Source: Verrucomicrobiota bacterium (GTDB lineage: Bacteria; Verrucomicrobiota; Lentisphaeria; JABSQK01; JAJFLO01). Taken from it: a stretch of DNA of 64,000 nucleotides. Both the position numbers and the translations under genes were made by a program. The notes under the pieces are model-generated. The model was not told the origin of the DNA, made no database searches, and saw only the letters and a list, made by a program, of their open reading frames with translations. Shown here in pieces: positions 34,976 through 43,782 of the stretch. Where the stretch lies: the NCBI GenBank assembly GCA_021772615.1, contig JAJFLQ010000040.1, positions 124,001-188,000 of the forward strand, written 5' to 3'. Position 1 is the stretch's first letter. Each line of letters opens with the position of its first letter.

Positions 34976-36175
34976 TCAGGCGGGCGACGGGTCTGCCGGT
35001 TCGGATGCCAACTGCAGTGCGAGATTACAACCGGTGATGAACTCGGCAACATCGGCGTATTCCGATCGTGTGTGTGCGTTGTGCTGACCGGCCCCGAATG
35101 TCACCGTCGGTATCCCCAGCGCGTTCAGCGCGCTTGCATCCAGGCCGCCGTCGACCGTGATTCGTTGTGGCGCCAGTCCGATGGCTCGTGCCGCTCGCTC
35201 AGCTCGCACTACGACGGGCGCTGCCGGGCATAATTCAAACGGATCATAATCGCGCCGCACGCGAAACGAGACTTTACCGCATTGTCCGTGTCGATTGCGG
35301 ACGCTGCGAGCGGCTTTGTCGAATGCGATTTTGTAACGCTCCGAAATAGCAGTGATACACGCTGTGTCATGGCTGCGGGATTCACCGTTCACTGTCAGTT
35401 TATCCATCACCTGATTTGTCGCGTCGCCGCCTGCAATGGACCCGATATTTGATGTGCCGCAGATGTTGCCGGTACGAATCCTGCCGTGGTATCCCTGTTG
35501 CGCGACATCGGCGATGGCCAATGCGGCAATAACGCCTGCGGACACGCCGTCTTCCGGATGAACACCTGCGTGCGCCGCCACACCCTCGATCTCCGCGGTC
35601 CAGCGATCTGCGCCCACGGCCGCGATGATGAGGTGCTCCGGTATGCCGGAGTCTATGTTAAAACCGCACGAGGGGTTGCCCAACATGGCGACGTCGACGT
35701 GGCGAGATCCAACAAGGCCGATCTCCTCGGCCACGGTAAACAAAAACGTCAACGGCCCGTGCGGTATGCCCTGAGCGGCGATGGTCTCAATCACGGTCAC
35801 CAGGCACGCGACCGCGGTGCGGTTGTCTGCACCCAGTGCGGTGTCGGCTGTGGATGTGATGCGATTGTCGCGGCTTTCCGGTACGGCGCCGCGGCACAAG
35901 GGCACCGTATCCAGGTGCGACACAAATAGCGTCGTAGGCCCCTTCGACGTATCCGGAAGCCTGACGATGAGGTTTCCGGTCGTCAGCGGCGTGCCTGCGA
36001 GGTGATGAACGTTATCGCGTACGATGTGAATGGCGTCGATGCCCGCCTGTTCGATCTTGCGTCCGACGATATCCGCGATGCGGCATTCATTGCCACTCAC
36101 GCCTTCTACTGTGAGAAACTCGAGCAGGTTCGATACAGCATGATCCGGATCGATGCGTGCGGCAATGTTGGTCAT
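34976..36175 (-). CDS. M20 family metallopeptidase, tripeptidase (PepT)-like
   Basis: 399 residues. Zinc-site motifs in order: FVSHLDTVPL (His, Asp), TALGADNRTAVA (bridging Asp), FTVAEEIGLVGS (Glu-Glu), FNIDSG (Asp) and GAGQHNAHTRSEY (His). A lid/dimerisation domain with EGVAAHAGVHPEDGVSAG lies between. This set fits M20B aminotripeptidases, which cleave N-terminal residues from tripeptides in the cytoplasm, though related di/carboxypeptidases are possible. Convergent with mfd (79 bp apart) and divergent from the TerB/J-domain gene. Confidence 0.88.
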   Translation of the reverse strand: MTNIAARIDPDHAVSNLLEFLTVEGVSGNECRIADIVGRKIEQAGIDAIHIVRDNVHHLAGTPLTTGNLIVRLPDTSKGPTTLFVSHLDTVPLCRGAVPESRDNRITSTADTALGADNRTAVACLVTVIETIAAQGIPHGPLTFLFTVAEEIGLVGSRHVDVAMLGNPSCGFNIDSGIPEHLIIAAVGADRWTAEIEGVAAHAGVHPEDGVSAGVIAALAIADVAQQGYHGRIRTGNICGTSNIGSIAGGDATNQVMDKLTVNGESRSHDTACITAISERYKIAFDKAARSVRNRHGQCGKVSFRVRRDYDPFELCPAAPVVVRAERAARAIGLAPQRITVDGGLDASALNALGIPTVTFGAGQHNAHTRSEYADVAEFITGCNLALQLASEPADPSPA

Positions 36176-36413
36176 GGGGCAGGGTTCATGAAATGGTCGT
36201 GAAAATTGATTTGTGCTTGTTACTTCTACCTTCTATACTACAGCCAAGTCGCCGGGCATTCGCGGTTGGTTTCGCAGCAAATACTGCCGAAGTCCGACAG
36301 GCTTCGAGCGTGAATCATTCACCCGTATTCTACTGTCTTCTGCGAGAACAGATTTCTGCTAAATTCAGCGGCTCGGCTCGAAGTCAGCCGCCAATGCCGA
36401 TCCGGGTTACAAT

Positions 36414-37187
36414 ATGAGTTGGTTTGGAAAGTTACTATGTGGCACGGTCGGATTCGTATTCGGCGGTCCGATTGGCAGTGTCGGCGGCGTCGCGCTCGGC
36501 CATTTACTCATTGATGAGAAACGCGGATCGCGCAAGTCCAATACAGAGTCGGCCACGACTCCGGACTCCATACTCCATGGCTGTGAAGAGAGTCAGGCCA
36601 TATTCTTCATCACGACCTTCTCGCTCATGGCCCGGCTCGCCAAGGCCGACGGCGTGATTTGCCGCGATGAGATCAAGGCGGTCGAGAGGATTATGCAGGA
36701 TGAACTTGGCATGGATGTCAAGAGTCGGAATTTCGCCAAGCAGGTTTTCAGCGTGGCTCGAAATTCGGCGGCAGACTTCGACGATTACGCGGCGCAGTTT
36801 TTGGACAACTTCTCGCACAATCGACGGATATTATTGTGCCTGGTGGATCTGTTGCTGAAACTGGCAGCCGCCGATGGAGAATACCACGACGAAGAAGAGC
36901 GGCTGATTTGTCATGCCACCGAATTGTTCGCGATCACTGACGAAGAATACGATGCATTGCGGGCCCGGCATCTGAATGAATCCGATCGCCACTACAAGAT
37001 CTTGCACTCGAAACGGGGCGATTCGATCTCGGAGATTGAGCAGAAATATCAGTTTCTGATCGAAGAATACGACCCCGACCGCATTGTCCGGGATGGACTG
37101 CCGCCGGAGTTTGTGGCGTTCGCCAGGCGGAAGCTGACCGATATCGAAGATGCCTATCGCCGTGTTCGCGACCAAGCGAACGTGTAG
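36414..37187 (+). CDS. DjlA-like TerB plus J-domain protein with DPD in place of HPD
   Basis: 257 residues. The N-terminal helix LLCGTVGFVFGGPIGSVGGVALGHLL is a glycine-rich membrane segment as in DjlA. Residues 60-185 are a TerB-type helical domain (FSLMARLAKADGVICRDEI, LLLKLAAADGEYHDEEER). Residues 192-255 follow the DjlA J-domain pattern (HYKILHSKRGDSISEIEQKYQ, then GLPPEF and KLTDIEDAYRRVRD). The DnaK-stimulating HPD tripeptide reads Asp220-Pro221-Asp222. The histidine is essential in characterised J-proteins, so DnaK stimulation may be lost or altered. Codons at that site (GAC CCC GAC) are unambiguous. Stands alone on the plus strand, converging with cheR. Confidence 0.85.
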   Translation: MSWFGKLLCGTVGFVFGGPIGSVGGVALGHLLIDEKRGSRKSNTESATTPDSILHGCEESQAIFFITTFSLMARLAKADGVICRDEIKAVERIMQDELGMDVKSRNFAKQVFSVARNSAADFDDYAAQFLDNFSHNRRILLCLVDLLLKLAAADGEYHDEEERLICHATELFAITDEEYDALRARHLNESDRHYKILHSKRGDSISEIEQKYQFLIEEYDPDRIVRDGLPPEFVAFARRKLTDIEDAYRRVRDQANV

Positions 37188-37277
37188 CACGCCGCGTCAT
37201 ACACTCGATATCATCCGGCGCATGGATCGGGCGAGCCTCTCGGACAGACCAATATGATCGCAATCGTTTTGCAACGG

Positions 37278-38102
37278 TCAGAACTTGCGCTTGAAGCAAA
37301 ACGTCTTGTCGTGCCGCACATTGTTGAAGTCCGTCGTGACATTAATCAGGCTTTCCGTAGAACCCAGAAGCAGGAAGCTGTCGTTTTTCATGAGTTCACG
37401 AACCTTTTTCAGAATGGACCGTTTTGCTTCCACATCGAAATAGATCAGGACGTTGCGTATAAAGATTATGTCCATGGTGTGCATGCCGGACCAATGCTCC
37501 AACAGATTGAGTTGTCGGAATACGATCATCTTGCGCAACGGCTCCTTGATTATCCACGAATCGCCCTGCTTGTCGAAATACTTCACCATCATCAAGGCCG
37601 GAAGCCCGCGATTCACTTCGAGTTGTGAGAAAACGCCGGATCGCGCCTTGTCAAGAACCTTACCGGCAAGGTCGGTTGCAAGTATCGATACGTTCCAGTG
37701 CGCCAGTTGCGGAAAACTGTCCCGCAGGATCATCGCTATGGTATACGGCTCCTGCCCCGTGGAGCATGCGGCACTCCAGATTTTAAGGGTTCGTGTTGCG
37801 GCATTTTTCTCGATCAGCTCAGGAACGATGACATTCTTGAATACCTCGAAGGGATGGAGGTCGCGGAAGAAGCTGGTCTCGTTGGTGGTCAAGGCCTCAA
37901 TGACCTGTTCATGCGTGCCATTGTGCCGCGAGTGTTCTTTCAGCTTCTGCACCAGGCCGGAGACGTTTTCGTATCCGTTCTTTATCGCGACCGGTTTCAG
38001 TCGCAGTTCGATGAGATACTCCTTCCCATCGTCTATGATGATCCCGGCTTTTTGGCGCACGAGTGTCTGAACGTAGGTGAAATCCTGCTGATTGATGGAC
38101 AT
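37278..38102 (-). CDS. cheR: Chemotaxis protein methyltransferase CheR
   Basis: 274 residues. N-terminal helical substrate-recognition domain (residues 1-75) and a C-terminal SAM-methyltransferase: LKIWSAACSTGQEPYTIAM is the SAM-binding motif, SILATDLAGKVLDKAR the adenosine-binding acidic end, and NLLEHWSGMHTMDIIFIRNVLIYFD the family signature. It methylates receptor glutamates in the cytoplasm, opposing CheB. It is the last gene of the cluster, about 97 bp after cheB. It has no carboxy-terminal receptor-tethering extension. Confidence 0.96.
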   Translation of the reverse strand: MSINQQDFTYVQTLVRQKAGIIIDDGKEYLIELRLKPVAIKNGYENVSGLVQKLKEHSRHNGTHEQVIEALTTNETSFFRDLHPFEVFKNVIVPELIEKNAATRTLKIWSAACSTGQEPYTIAMILRDSFPQLAHWNVSILATDLAGKVLDKARSGVFSQLEVNRGLPALMMVKYFDKQGDSWIIKEPLRKMIVFRQLNLLEHWSGMHTMDIIFIRNVLIYFDVEAKRSILKKVRELMKNDSFLLLGSTESLINVTTDFNNVRHDKTFCFKRKF

Positions 38103-38198
38103 GTTCGATTTGCCGTGAGTTAATCGCTTTGCAGCGTATTAAGTGCCAGTTGTGCGCGGCCGAATTACGCCGAAGCGGTCCGCTTGTTCGCGCGTTTG

Positions 38199-39275
38199 TT
38201 AAACCGTAGCCAGCTTACGTTGTGTACTGACCCTACGGACGATCTCACTGCCTATCTGGCTTAACGGCAGAATTTTGTCGGCAATCCCCGCGCCGGCGAC
38301 AGCGCCGGCCATGCCCCAAACCACACTGCTACGTTCGTCCTGCACGATAATCTGTCCACCCTTTTCATGGATGTCTCGGCAGCCCTCGAGCCCATCCTGT
38401 CCCATTCCCGTAAGAATCACTACCAATACATTGCCGCCGAAGACCTTCGCGACCGAACGAAACAGCACGTCGACAGCCGGGCGGCAGGAGTTCTCCGGCG
38501 GGTTCTGGTTCGTTGCTACTGTGTAACCCGCACCGGATCTGCACGTCACCATGTGATAGTCGCCGGGTGCAATGTAGACGTGACCAACGCGCAACATGTC
38601 GCCTGCGCTGGCCTCACAGACATGAAGGTGGCATTTGCGCGACAATCGTTCGGCCAGTGATTTGGTAAAGAGCGGCGGCATGTGTTGCACGATCACCGTC
38701 GGAACAGGAAAATCCGCGGGTAAACGGGGCAAGACTTCAGCGAGCGCGTTCGGGCCACCGGTGGATACGCCGATGGCAAGCAAATCAATGGGTTGTGCGG
38801 TCGTCTTGCGGCGCGGACGCGCGGGCGCCGGTGTTGCCGCAGATCTCGGGGAGGCGGGTATACGGCCGCCGCCGAATAAATGTATCTTGGGAATAAGTTG
38901 CTCGCGAACGTGCTTGATCGCGGTGTCGATACCGCCACTTTTTGCGGGTTTTGTCACGTAGTCGCTGGCACCCAGGGACAATGCCTCCAGCGTGGCTACC
39001 GCACCCTTTTCCGTGCGACCGCTGAACATGATGACGATCGGCTTTTTCGCGAGGTTACGGATATTCCGTAGTGTTTCGAGTCCGTCCATCTCCGGCATTT
39101 CGAGATCGAGGACAACAATGTCCGGATTGAGTTTTGGTATCTTGGCCAGTGCTACTTGTCCGTTCGCGGCCGTACCGACGACATCGATCTCCGGATCTTC
39201 AGCCAAAGTGTTGGTCACAAGTCGGCGCACAACGACCGAGTCATCGACCATCAAAACTCGAATTTTATTCTGCAT
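38199..39275 (-). CDS. cheB: Chemotaxis protein-glutamate methylesterase CheB
   Basis: 358 residues: receiver domain (RVLMVDDSVVVRRLV, phospho-acceptor Asp57 in IVVLDLEMPEMDG, Lys in YVTKP) joined by a Pro/Ala-rich linker to the methylesterase. Catalytic residues: Ser171 in IGVSTGGPNAL, His198 in VQHMPP, and Asp in LTGMGQDG. It removes methyl groups from, or deamidates, MCPs. The gene overlaps the preceding cheY by 11 bp, indicating tight coupling. Confidence 0.97.
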   Translation of the reverse strand: MQNKIRVLMVDDSVVVRRLVTNTLAEDPEIDVVGTAANGQVALAKIPKLNPDIVVLDLEMPEMDGLETLRNIRNLAKKPIVIMFSGRTEKGAVATLEALSLGASDYVTKPAKSGGIDTAIKHVREQLIPKIHLFGGGRIPASPRSAATPAPARPRRKTTAQPIDLLAIGVSTGGPNALAEVLPRLPADFPVPTVIVQHMPPLFTKSLAERLSRKCHLHVCEASAGDMLRVGHVYIAPGDYHMVTCRSGAGYTVATNQNPPENSCRPAVDVLFRSVAKVFGGNVLVVILTGMGQDGLEGCRDIHEKGGQIIVQDERSSVVWGMAGAVAGAGIADKILPLSQIGSEIVRRVSTQRKLATV

Positions 39276-39639
39276 GGATGCCCAGAATCTCCAATTTTTC
39301 TTTCACAACATCCTTGGTGAACGGCTTCATAACGAATTCGTTCGCACCGGCCTCGAGTGCCTCGACGACCCGCGCCATCTCCGACTCAGATGTGACCATC
39401 ATGAGTTGTAGTTTGTCGAAATCGGACTGCTCGCGTACCTTTTTTACGAAATCCAGGCCCGACATTTCCGGCATGTACCAGTCGACGAGCGCTACGTCCG
39501 GGCACTCTTTGCAGTCCTCGAGCAGTTTCAGCGCTTCCTTTCCGTCTCCCGCACCGCTTACATCAAACCCGATCTCTGAGAGCATTTGCATAAGAATCGT
39601 TCTCATGGCACGCGAGTCATCTATAACCATTGCTTTCAT
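39265..39639 (-). CDS. CheY-like response regulator (stand-alone receiver)
   Basis: 124 residues from the ATG at 39639, preceded by AAGGA at a good distance; the track ORF's first 34 residues are upstream sequence. MKAMVIDDSRAMRT with the acidic pair, Asp53 in VALVDWYMPEMSG, Thr in MVTSES and Lys in FVMKPF are all present. It has no output domain, so it signals by protein binding. It is one of two adjacent stand-alone receivers and overlaps cheB. Which one is the motor or effector regulator and which a phosphate sink is unknown. Confidence 0.94.
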   Translation of the reverse strand: MKAMVIDDSRAMRTILMQMLSEIGFDVSGAGDGKEALKLLEDCKECPDVALVDWYMPEMSGLDFVKKVREQSDFDKLQLMMVTSESEMARVVEALEAGANEFVMKPFTKDVVKEKLEILGIHAE

Positions 39640-39748
39640 ATATCGTTCCTTTTCCGGCAGCAGATCCGGCAACTGGAGTTGGTGGTTGCCGTAGCGCTCA
39701 CGACGTCTTGGCGTGACAGTTACCAACTGGCATCTCACCATCCAGTTT

Positions 39749-40126
39749 CTATTTATTTCGTTGAAGTGTTGTTTCGATCTTCGACTGCAAATCCTCGGGT
39801 TTGAACGGCTTTATCACGTAATTCGACGCGCCCGCTTTGATTGCCTCCATGACCTGGTCTTTCTCGGCCACCGATGTGCACATGATTATCGGCAGTTTTG
39901 CTCCTTCAGGCACGGATCGTATGTTACGGAGCGTCTCGATCCCGCTCATTTCCGGCATGTTGATATCGCAGAGCATGAAGTCGAAATTGTAATTGTGCTC
40001 AGTAAGTTTCTCCAACGCCATCTTGCCGTCGCTGGCCTCGACAATTTCCGTGATGCCCATCGTCTGAAGCACGCGTTTCTGGATTTTCCTCATTGTTGTT
40101 GAGTCGTCGGTTAGCAGCACTTTCAT
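39749..40126 (-). CDS. CheY-like response regulator (stand-alone receiver)
   Basis: 125 residues. MKVLLTDDSTTMRKIQ, phospho-acceptor Asp54 in FMLCDINMPEMSG, Thr/Ser in IMCTSVAEKD, and Lys in YVIKPFKPED. It differs enough from the neighbouring receiver to have a separate role. It starts one base after the cheX stop, so it is translationally linked to the CheX phosphatase, suggesting CheX dephosphorylates it. Confidence 0.94.
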   Translation of the reverse strand: MKVLLTDDSTTMRKIQKRVLQTMGITEIVEASDGKMALEKLTEHNYNFDFMLCDINMPEMSGIETLRNIRSVPEGAKLPIIMCTSVAEKDQVMEAIKAGASNYVIKPFKPEDLQSKIETTLQRNK

Positions 40127-40127
40127 C

Positions 40128-40592
40128 CTATTTTTCCTCCATTGAGATTTCGATATTAAACTTACCCCACTCCGGGAACGCCATGGGGATGACTATCCAG
40201 GGGGAATTCTCTTTTCCTGTCAATCTTTGCTCCTTGCCCATGATTACCGTAGGCAGGGCAAGTTTGATGTTCAGTCCATTGAGTTTTGCGGCAGCAGAGC
40301 CTGCAACGATGTTTAGAAGCTCTCCGAATCCGTCGAGGAGGTCCGGACTCGTGGCTTCAACTTCCTCGCCGAGAAACGAGGAAACGACCTTCATGCCCGT
40401 TTCGACGGACGTCGTCATAATGACCGCACCGCAGACCTTGCCCGAGAGTCCGAGTACGCCGACGAGATCGTAGGCGGCGAAGATACCGGCTTTTCGACAT
40501 AGTTTTCCATCTCGCTGGGGCCGCACGCCGACCATTGTGTCGTATGTTTCTACAGTGGCCTCGACGAAGGGATTTACATACTCGCTTTTCAT
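40128..40592 (-). CDS. cheX: CheX-type chemotaxis phosphatase
   Basis: 154 residues. The CheC/CheX/FliY-type signature is DGFGELLNIVAGSAAAKL, with the catalytic pair Glu91 and Asn94 (ExxN) as in CheX. An alpha/beta fold with one such motif fits dimeric CheX. It dephosphorylates CheY-P, replacing CheZ, which is absent here. GGGAG lies about 8 bp before its ATG. The ATG overlaps the stop of a short upstream ORF as ATGA. The cheY gene follows after one base. Confidence 0.87.
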   Translation of the reverse strand: MKSEYVNPFVEATVETYDTMVGVRPQRDGKLCRKAGIFAAYDLVGVLGLSGKVCGAVIMTTSVETGMKVVSSFLGEEVEATSPDLLDGFGELLNIVAGSAAAKLNGLNIKLALPTVIMGKEQRLTGKENSPWIVIPMAFPEWGKFNIEISMEEK

Positions 40593-40705
40593 AGCGCATA
40601 CTCCCCGTGGCTAACCGGTTTTAGAGCCTGCGAAGCCGGCGCCAGTCGCGGTGGCATGGGAATCGTGGCTGCCCTTCTGATTAGTTGCAAACGTTCAAAA
40701 CACAT
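40589..40705 (-). CDS. Possible 38-codon ORF coupled to cheX
   Basis: The ATG at 40705 has a good Shine-Dalgarno (CAGGAG, 7 bp spacing) and its TGA overlaps the cheX ATG (ATGA). It starts MCFERLQLIRRAATIPMP and resembles no family I know. The track version from 40807 is longer but runs back into the MCP stop. cheX has its own Shine-Dalgarno inside it. It may be a short coupling peptide or chance. Coding potential is unproven. Confidence 0.35.
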   Translation of the reverse strand: MCFERLQLIRRAATIPMPPRLAPASQALKPVSHGEYAL

Positions 40706-40796
40706 GAGGTAACTCCTGCGGTTATGTTGATTTACGCTATAAAATGTTACCGTCTCGCTCCCGAATGAGGACGTCGACGGTGCTGCCAGGCGCCGA

Positions 40797-43076
40797 TTAG
40801 CAAACAAACTGGTCGACCAGGCGTTGCAGTTCCGTGGCCATACGTGTCAGATCCTGTGCCGAGTTCTGTGCGTTGGAGGCGCCTGTCCGGGTGGTTTCGG
40901 CAACCTGCACCACCTCGGTCATGTTCCGTGTGATTTCACTGCTGCCGCCGGCGACTTCGCTGATACGCATGCCGATCTCCGATGTCGTTGCGGTCTGCTC
41001 CTCAACCGCGCTGGCAACGGTGTTCTGAATGTCGCTGATCTGGTTGATGATGTTGCTGATTTCACCAATCGCAGTGACGGCGTTCTGGGTATCCCCCTGA
41101 ATTGCCTCAATGCGTCGGCCGATGTCTTCCGTCGCCTTGGCGGTTTCCTTGGCCAACTCCTTGACTTCATTCGCGACCACGGCGAAACCGCGGCCGGCGT
41201 CGCCGGCGCGAGCTGCCTCGATAGTTGCATTCAGCGCGAGCAGGTTGGTCTGTTCCGCAATTGAGGTGATCACATTGATCACCTTGCCTATCTCGGCGCT
41301 GCTTTCGCCGAGTTTGGCAATGGTACGGTTGGTTTTCTCGGCCGCGCTTACGGCGTCATTGGCGACACGTGCGGCGTCTGTCGTGTTTTTGGCGATTTCG
41401 TTGATACTCGCGCTCAGTTGTTCTGTGCTGGCGGCCACGGTTTGCGCGTTCGCCGTGATCTGATCCGACGACGTTGATGCAATACCAATCTTGTCCGACG
41501 TCAATTCTGCGTCCGTCGTCATCTTGCTGCTGACACTCGCCAATTCCGACGACGCGCCGGCCAGCGTTGTCGAGTTGTGGCCGATTGTCTGAATGGTTTC
41601 ACGCAGCCGGCTCACAGCCTGATTGAGGGCCTTGCCCATGCGTCCGATCTCGTCCTCGCTGGTCACGTCGAGATGTCCGGTAAGCTGCCCGGCAGCGACA
41701 GCTTCGAGAAGGTTCATCGTTTTAATCACAGGTGATATAATGCGTTTTGTGAAGACCACGGCGATCACGAAAATTAAGGTACCGGCGATAGCTACGATAC
41801 CGACCACTGTCAATGTCAGGCTGGATTTAACCTCGTCGCCGTACGTTTCCATGGTTTTTATGGCCGAGAACGCTTCATCGACGTTTATTTCCGCCAGCAG
41901 CGCCCAGCGAAGACCAATAATGGATACGGGGCAATAGCTGCTGAGGACCGTGCTGCCGTGGTAGCCGGTGATTACCTTCGAACCGGATTTCCCCGAAATA
42001 GCTTCCTTAACTGAAGAGGTTTCGACCTTGCCGTTGTTTGCGTCTTTGAACGACGCGATGACCGTACGGTGTTTCTGATCGCGGTAGGAATCGGAGCGCA
42101 TGAGGTAGTCGCCGCCCACCATGTACGTTTCTCCGGTATCGCCCAGTCCGGAGCGGTTGCTCATGATCTCCGTGATCCGATCCAGAGGCATCTGGAACAG
42201 GGCAACGCCCACCTTCTTGTCACCATCAAAAATAGGCGAGGCCACGAAGCTTGCGGGTGCATCGTAGGACGGGCGGTATTGCGCAAAATCGATGAGGAAA
42301 ACGGCGTCACGGTTGCCTGCCGCGTTGGCCTTTCGGAAGGCCTCGCCGAAGTTGGTCTGGGCATAAGGACCGTCGATCAGCGAGGTGGTGTAGTCAAGTT
42401 CCTTAAAGACGGAATAGATGATATCGCCGGTGTCAGGATCGGCGAGAAAGATGTCGTAGTATCCAAATTTCTCCAGATACGTTCGTATCACGGGGTGAAC
42501 GTCGTTGTGCAGGCGGCTGTATGTCGATCCGTCATTTCCGGCATCCAACAGGTGTTTTGAGCCGAGAGGGTTCTCGTTGTCGCTTATATAGGCGTACTGT
42601 AATGCCACAGAATCGTCGTCAAGACCGTTGTACATCCAGCTTACGTCGACCGTGGCCCCACTGTTCTGGTTGCTGTATTCCGGTGCGAATTCGGCTGTGT
42701 AGTAATGCTCGACGCTCTTCCGCATCGCGGCGAGCTTTTCGGGTGTGACCTCGTTTTCTTCGCGATAGCTGTCGAAATGGGTACGAAAATCGCGCATGGC
42801 ATTGACTACCATCAGGTCCTGTGAAAACGTGATGATCTGGTCATTAATGGTCTGGAAATAGCGCTCCGTAGCCGCTCCTTTGACCTCGCGCACGGCCTCA
42901 AGCTGAGCCGCAACCTGTTTCTTGAGCGCTTCCTCTGCGATCTGATTTGCATTATCCAGTGATTTGTCTGCTTTCGTATAGGATATGAAGGCGACTGTGA
43001 TCACCGGTACGAGACCGACGATCATGAAGACGGCCAGCAGTTTAGACCTCAGTGACGTATTCTTGTTCTTGCTCAT
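40797..43076 (-). CDS. Methyl-accepting chemotaxis protein, Cache-type sensor
   Basis: 759 residues. First membrane helix at about 12-32, a large periplasmic region of about 370 residues with dCache-like features ([42 protein letters not shown]), second helix near 425-447, HAMP ([24 protein letters not shown]), then the signalling hairpin [18 protein letters not shown]. It senses a small extracytoplasmic ligand and controls CheA. The C-terminus lacks a CheR/CheB-binding pentapeptide. AGGGGG lies 7 bp upstream of the ATG. It is situated between cheW and cheX. Confidence 0.95.
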   Translation of the reverse strand: MSKNKNTSLRSKLLAVFMIVGLVPVITVAFISYTKADKSLDNANQIAEEALKKQVAAQLEAVREVKGAATERYFQTINDQIITFSQDLMVVNAMRDFRTHFDSYREENEVTPEKLAAMRKSVEHYYTAEFAPEYSNQNSGATVDVSWMYNGLDDDSVALQYAYISDNENPLGSKHLLDAGNDGSTYSRLHNDVHPVIRTYLEKFGYYDIFLADPDTGDIIYSVFKELDYTTSLIDGPYAQTNFGEAFRKANAAGNRDAVFLIDFAQYRPSYDAPASFVASPIFDGDKKVGVALFQMPLDRITEIMSNRSGLGDTGETYMVGGDYLMRSDSYRDQKHRTVIASFKDANNGKVETSSVKEAISGKSGSKVITGYHGSTVLSSYCPVSIIGLRWALLAEINVDEAFSAIKTMETYGDEVKSSLTLTVVGIVAIAGTLIFVIAVVFTKRIISPVIKTMNLLEAVAAGQLTGHLDVTSEDEIGRMGKALNQAVSRLRETIQTIGHNSTTLAGASSELASVSSKMTTDAELTSDKIGIASTSSDQITANAQTVAASTEQLSASINEIAKNTTDAARVANDAVSAAEKTNRTIAKLGESSAEIGKVINVITSIAEQTNLLALNATIEAARAGDAGRGFAVVANEVKELAKETAKATEDIGRRIEAIQGDTQNAVTAIGEISNIINQISDIQNTVASAVEEQTATTSEIGMRISEVAGGSSEITRNMTEVVQVAETTRTGASNAQNSAQDLTRMATELQRLVDQFVC

Positions 43077-43323
43077 GATAGTACCCCCTGTGTTGGGATT
43101 TGTTGGGCCGGACGCGGCACAGCAGCCCGAAGTGCTACGCGTGTCCGGTCGTTTGTCTTGCTTTGTTCGTTGTTAAACATATTGTTGCGATTCGCCCAAT
43201 ATGACGTTTCTCCAATCCGGTGTCCCAATGCCCGTTTCCCGTTGCCGTCGCGAATGCCTGCTCCATTGCCGGCTCTTTCCCTGTCAATGTCCTATCTGTA
43301 CGCCAATTAATATCGTGACATCC

Positions 43324-43764
43324 TCAAGCGGCGCTGTCCATCGCGATTGTTTTGTCGCAATTCAGTATCAACAGTAGCCGACCTTCCAGTTTATAGGCGC
43401 CACTGATCAACTCGCGTGCGCTGCCCTCAAGTGTTTCCGGGGGCTCTTCAAAGAGATTTTCCGGGACATCGAGGACGTCGCCGATCTTATCGACCAGAAA
43501 GCTGACAACCTCTCCATCGATCCGCATGATGACGTTCATTGGCGGTGTGTCGTCCGGGCGCGGCGGCAATGTAAGACGCAACCGCAAATCCAGTGCCGTG
43601 ATGATCTGGCCGCGGAGATTAATCAGCCCCGTGATCACCTCCGACGCCAGCGGCACGTGTGTAAAGTCCTGCTGTTTTATGATTTCCTGTACGTTCGCGA
43701 CGTCGACGCCGAAATAGTACTTATCGAGAAAAAATGTGCAGTATTGACGTGTGTCGGCCATCAT
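43324..43764 (-). CDS. cheW: Chemotaxis coupling protein CheW
   Basis: 146 residues, a single CheW/SH3-like domain: CTFFLDKYYFGVDVANVQEII, VITGLINLRGQIITALDLR and VVSFLVDKIGDVLDV, ending in LEGRLLLILNCDKTI. It bridges receptors and CheA. The Shine-Dalgarno GAGGAGG sits so close that the second Met (43761) is equally likely to be the start. It follows the porin gene by 18 bp, so the two are in one transcript, which places an outer-membrane protein inside the chemotaxis operon. Confidence 0.95.
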   Translation of the reverse strand: MMADTRQYCTFFLDKYYFGVDVANVQEIIKQQDFTHVPLASEVITGLINLRGQIITALDLRLRLTLPPRPDDTPPMNVIMRIDGEVVSFLVDKIGDVLDVPENLFEEPPETLEGSARELISGAYKLEGRLLLILNCDKTIAMDSAA

Positions 43765-43782
43765 AGCCTCCTCGTTACTGAA

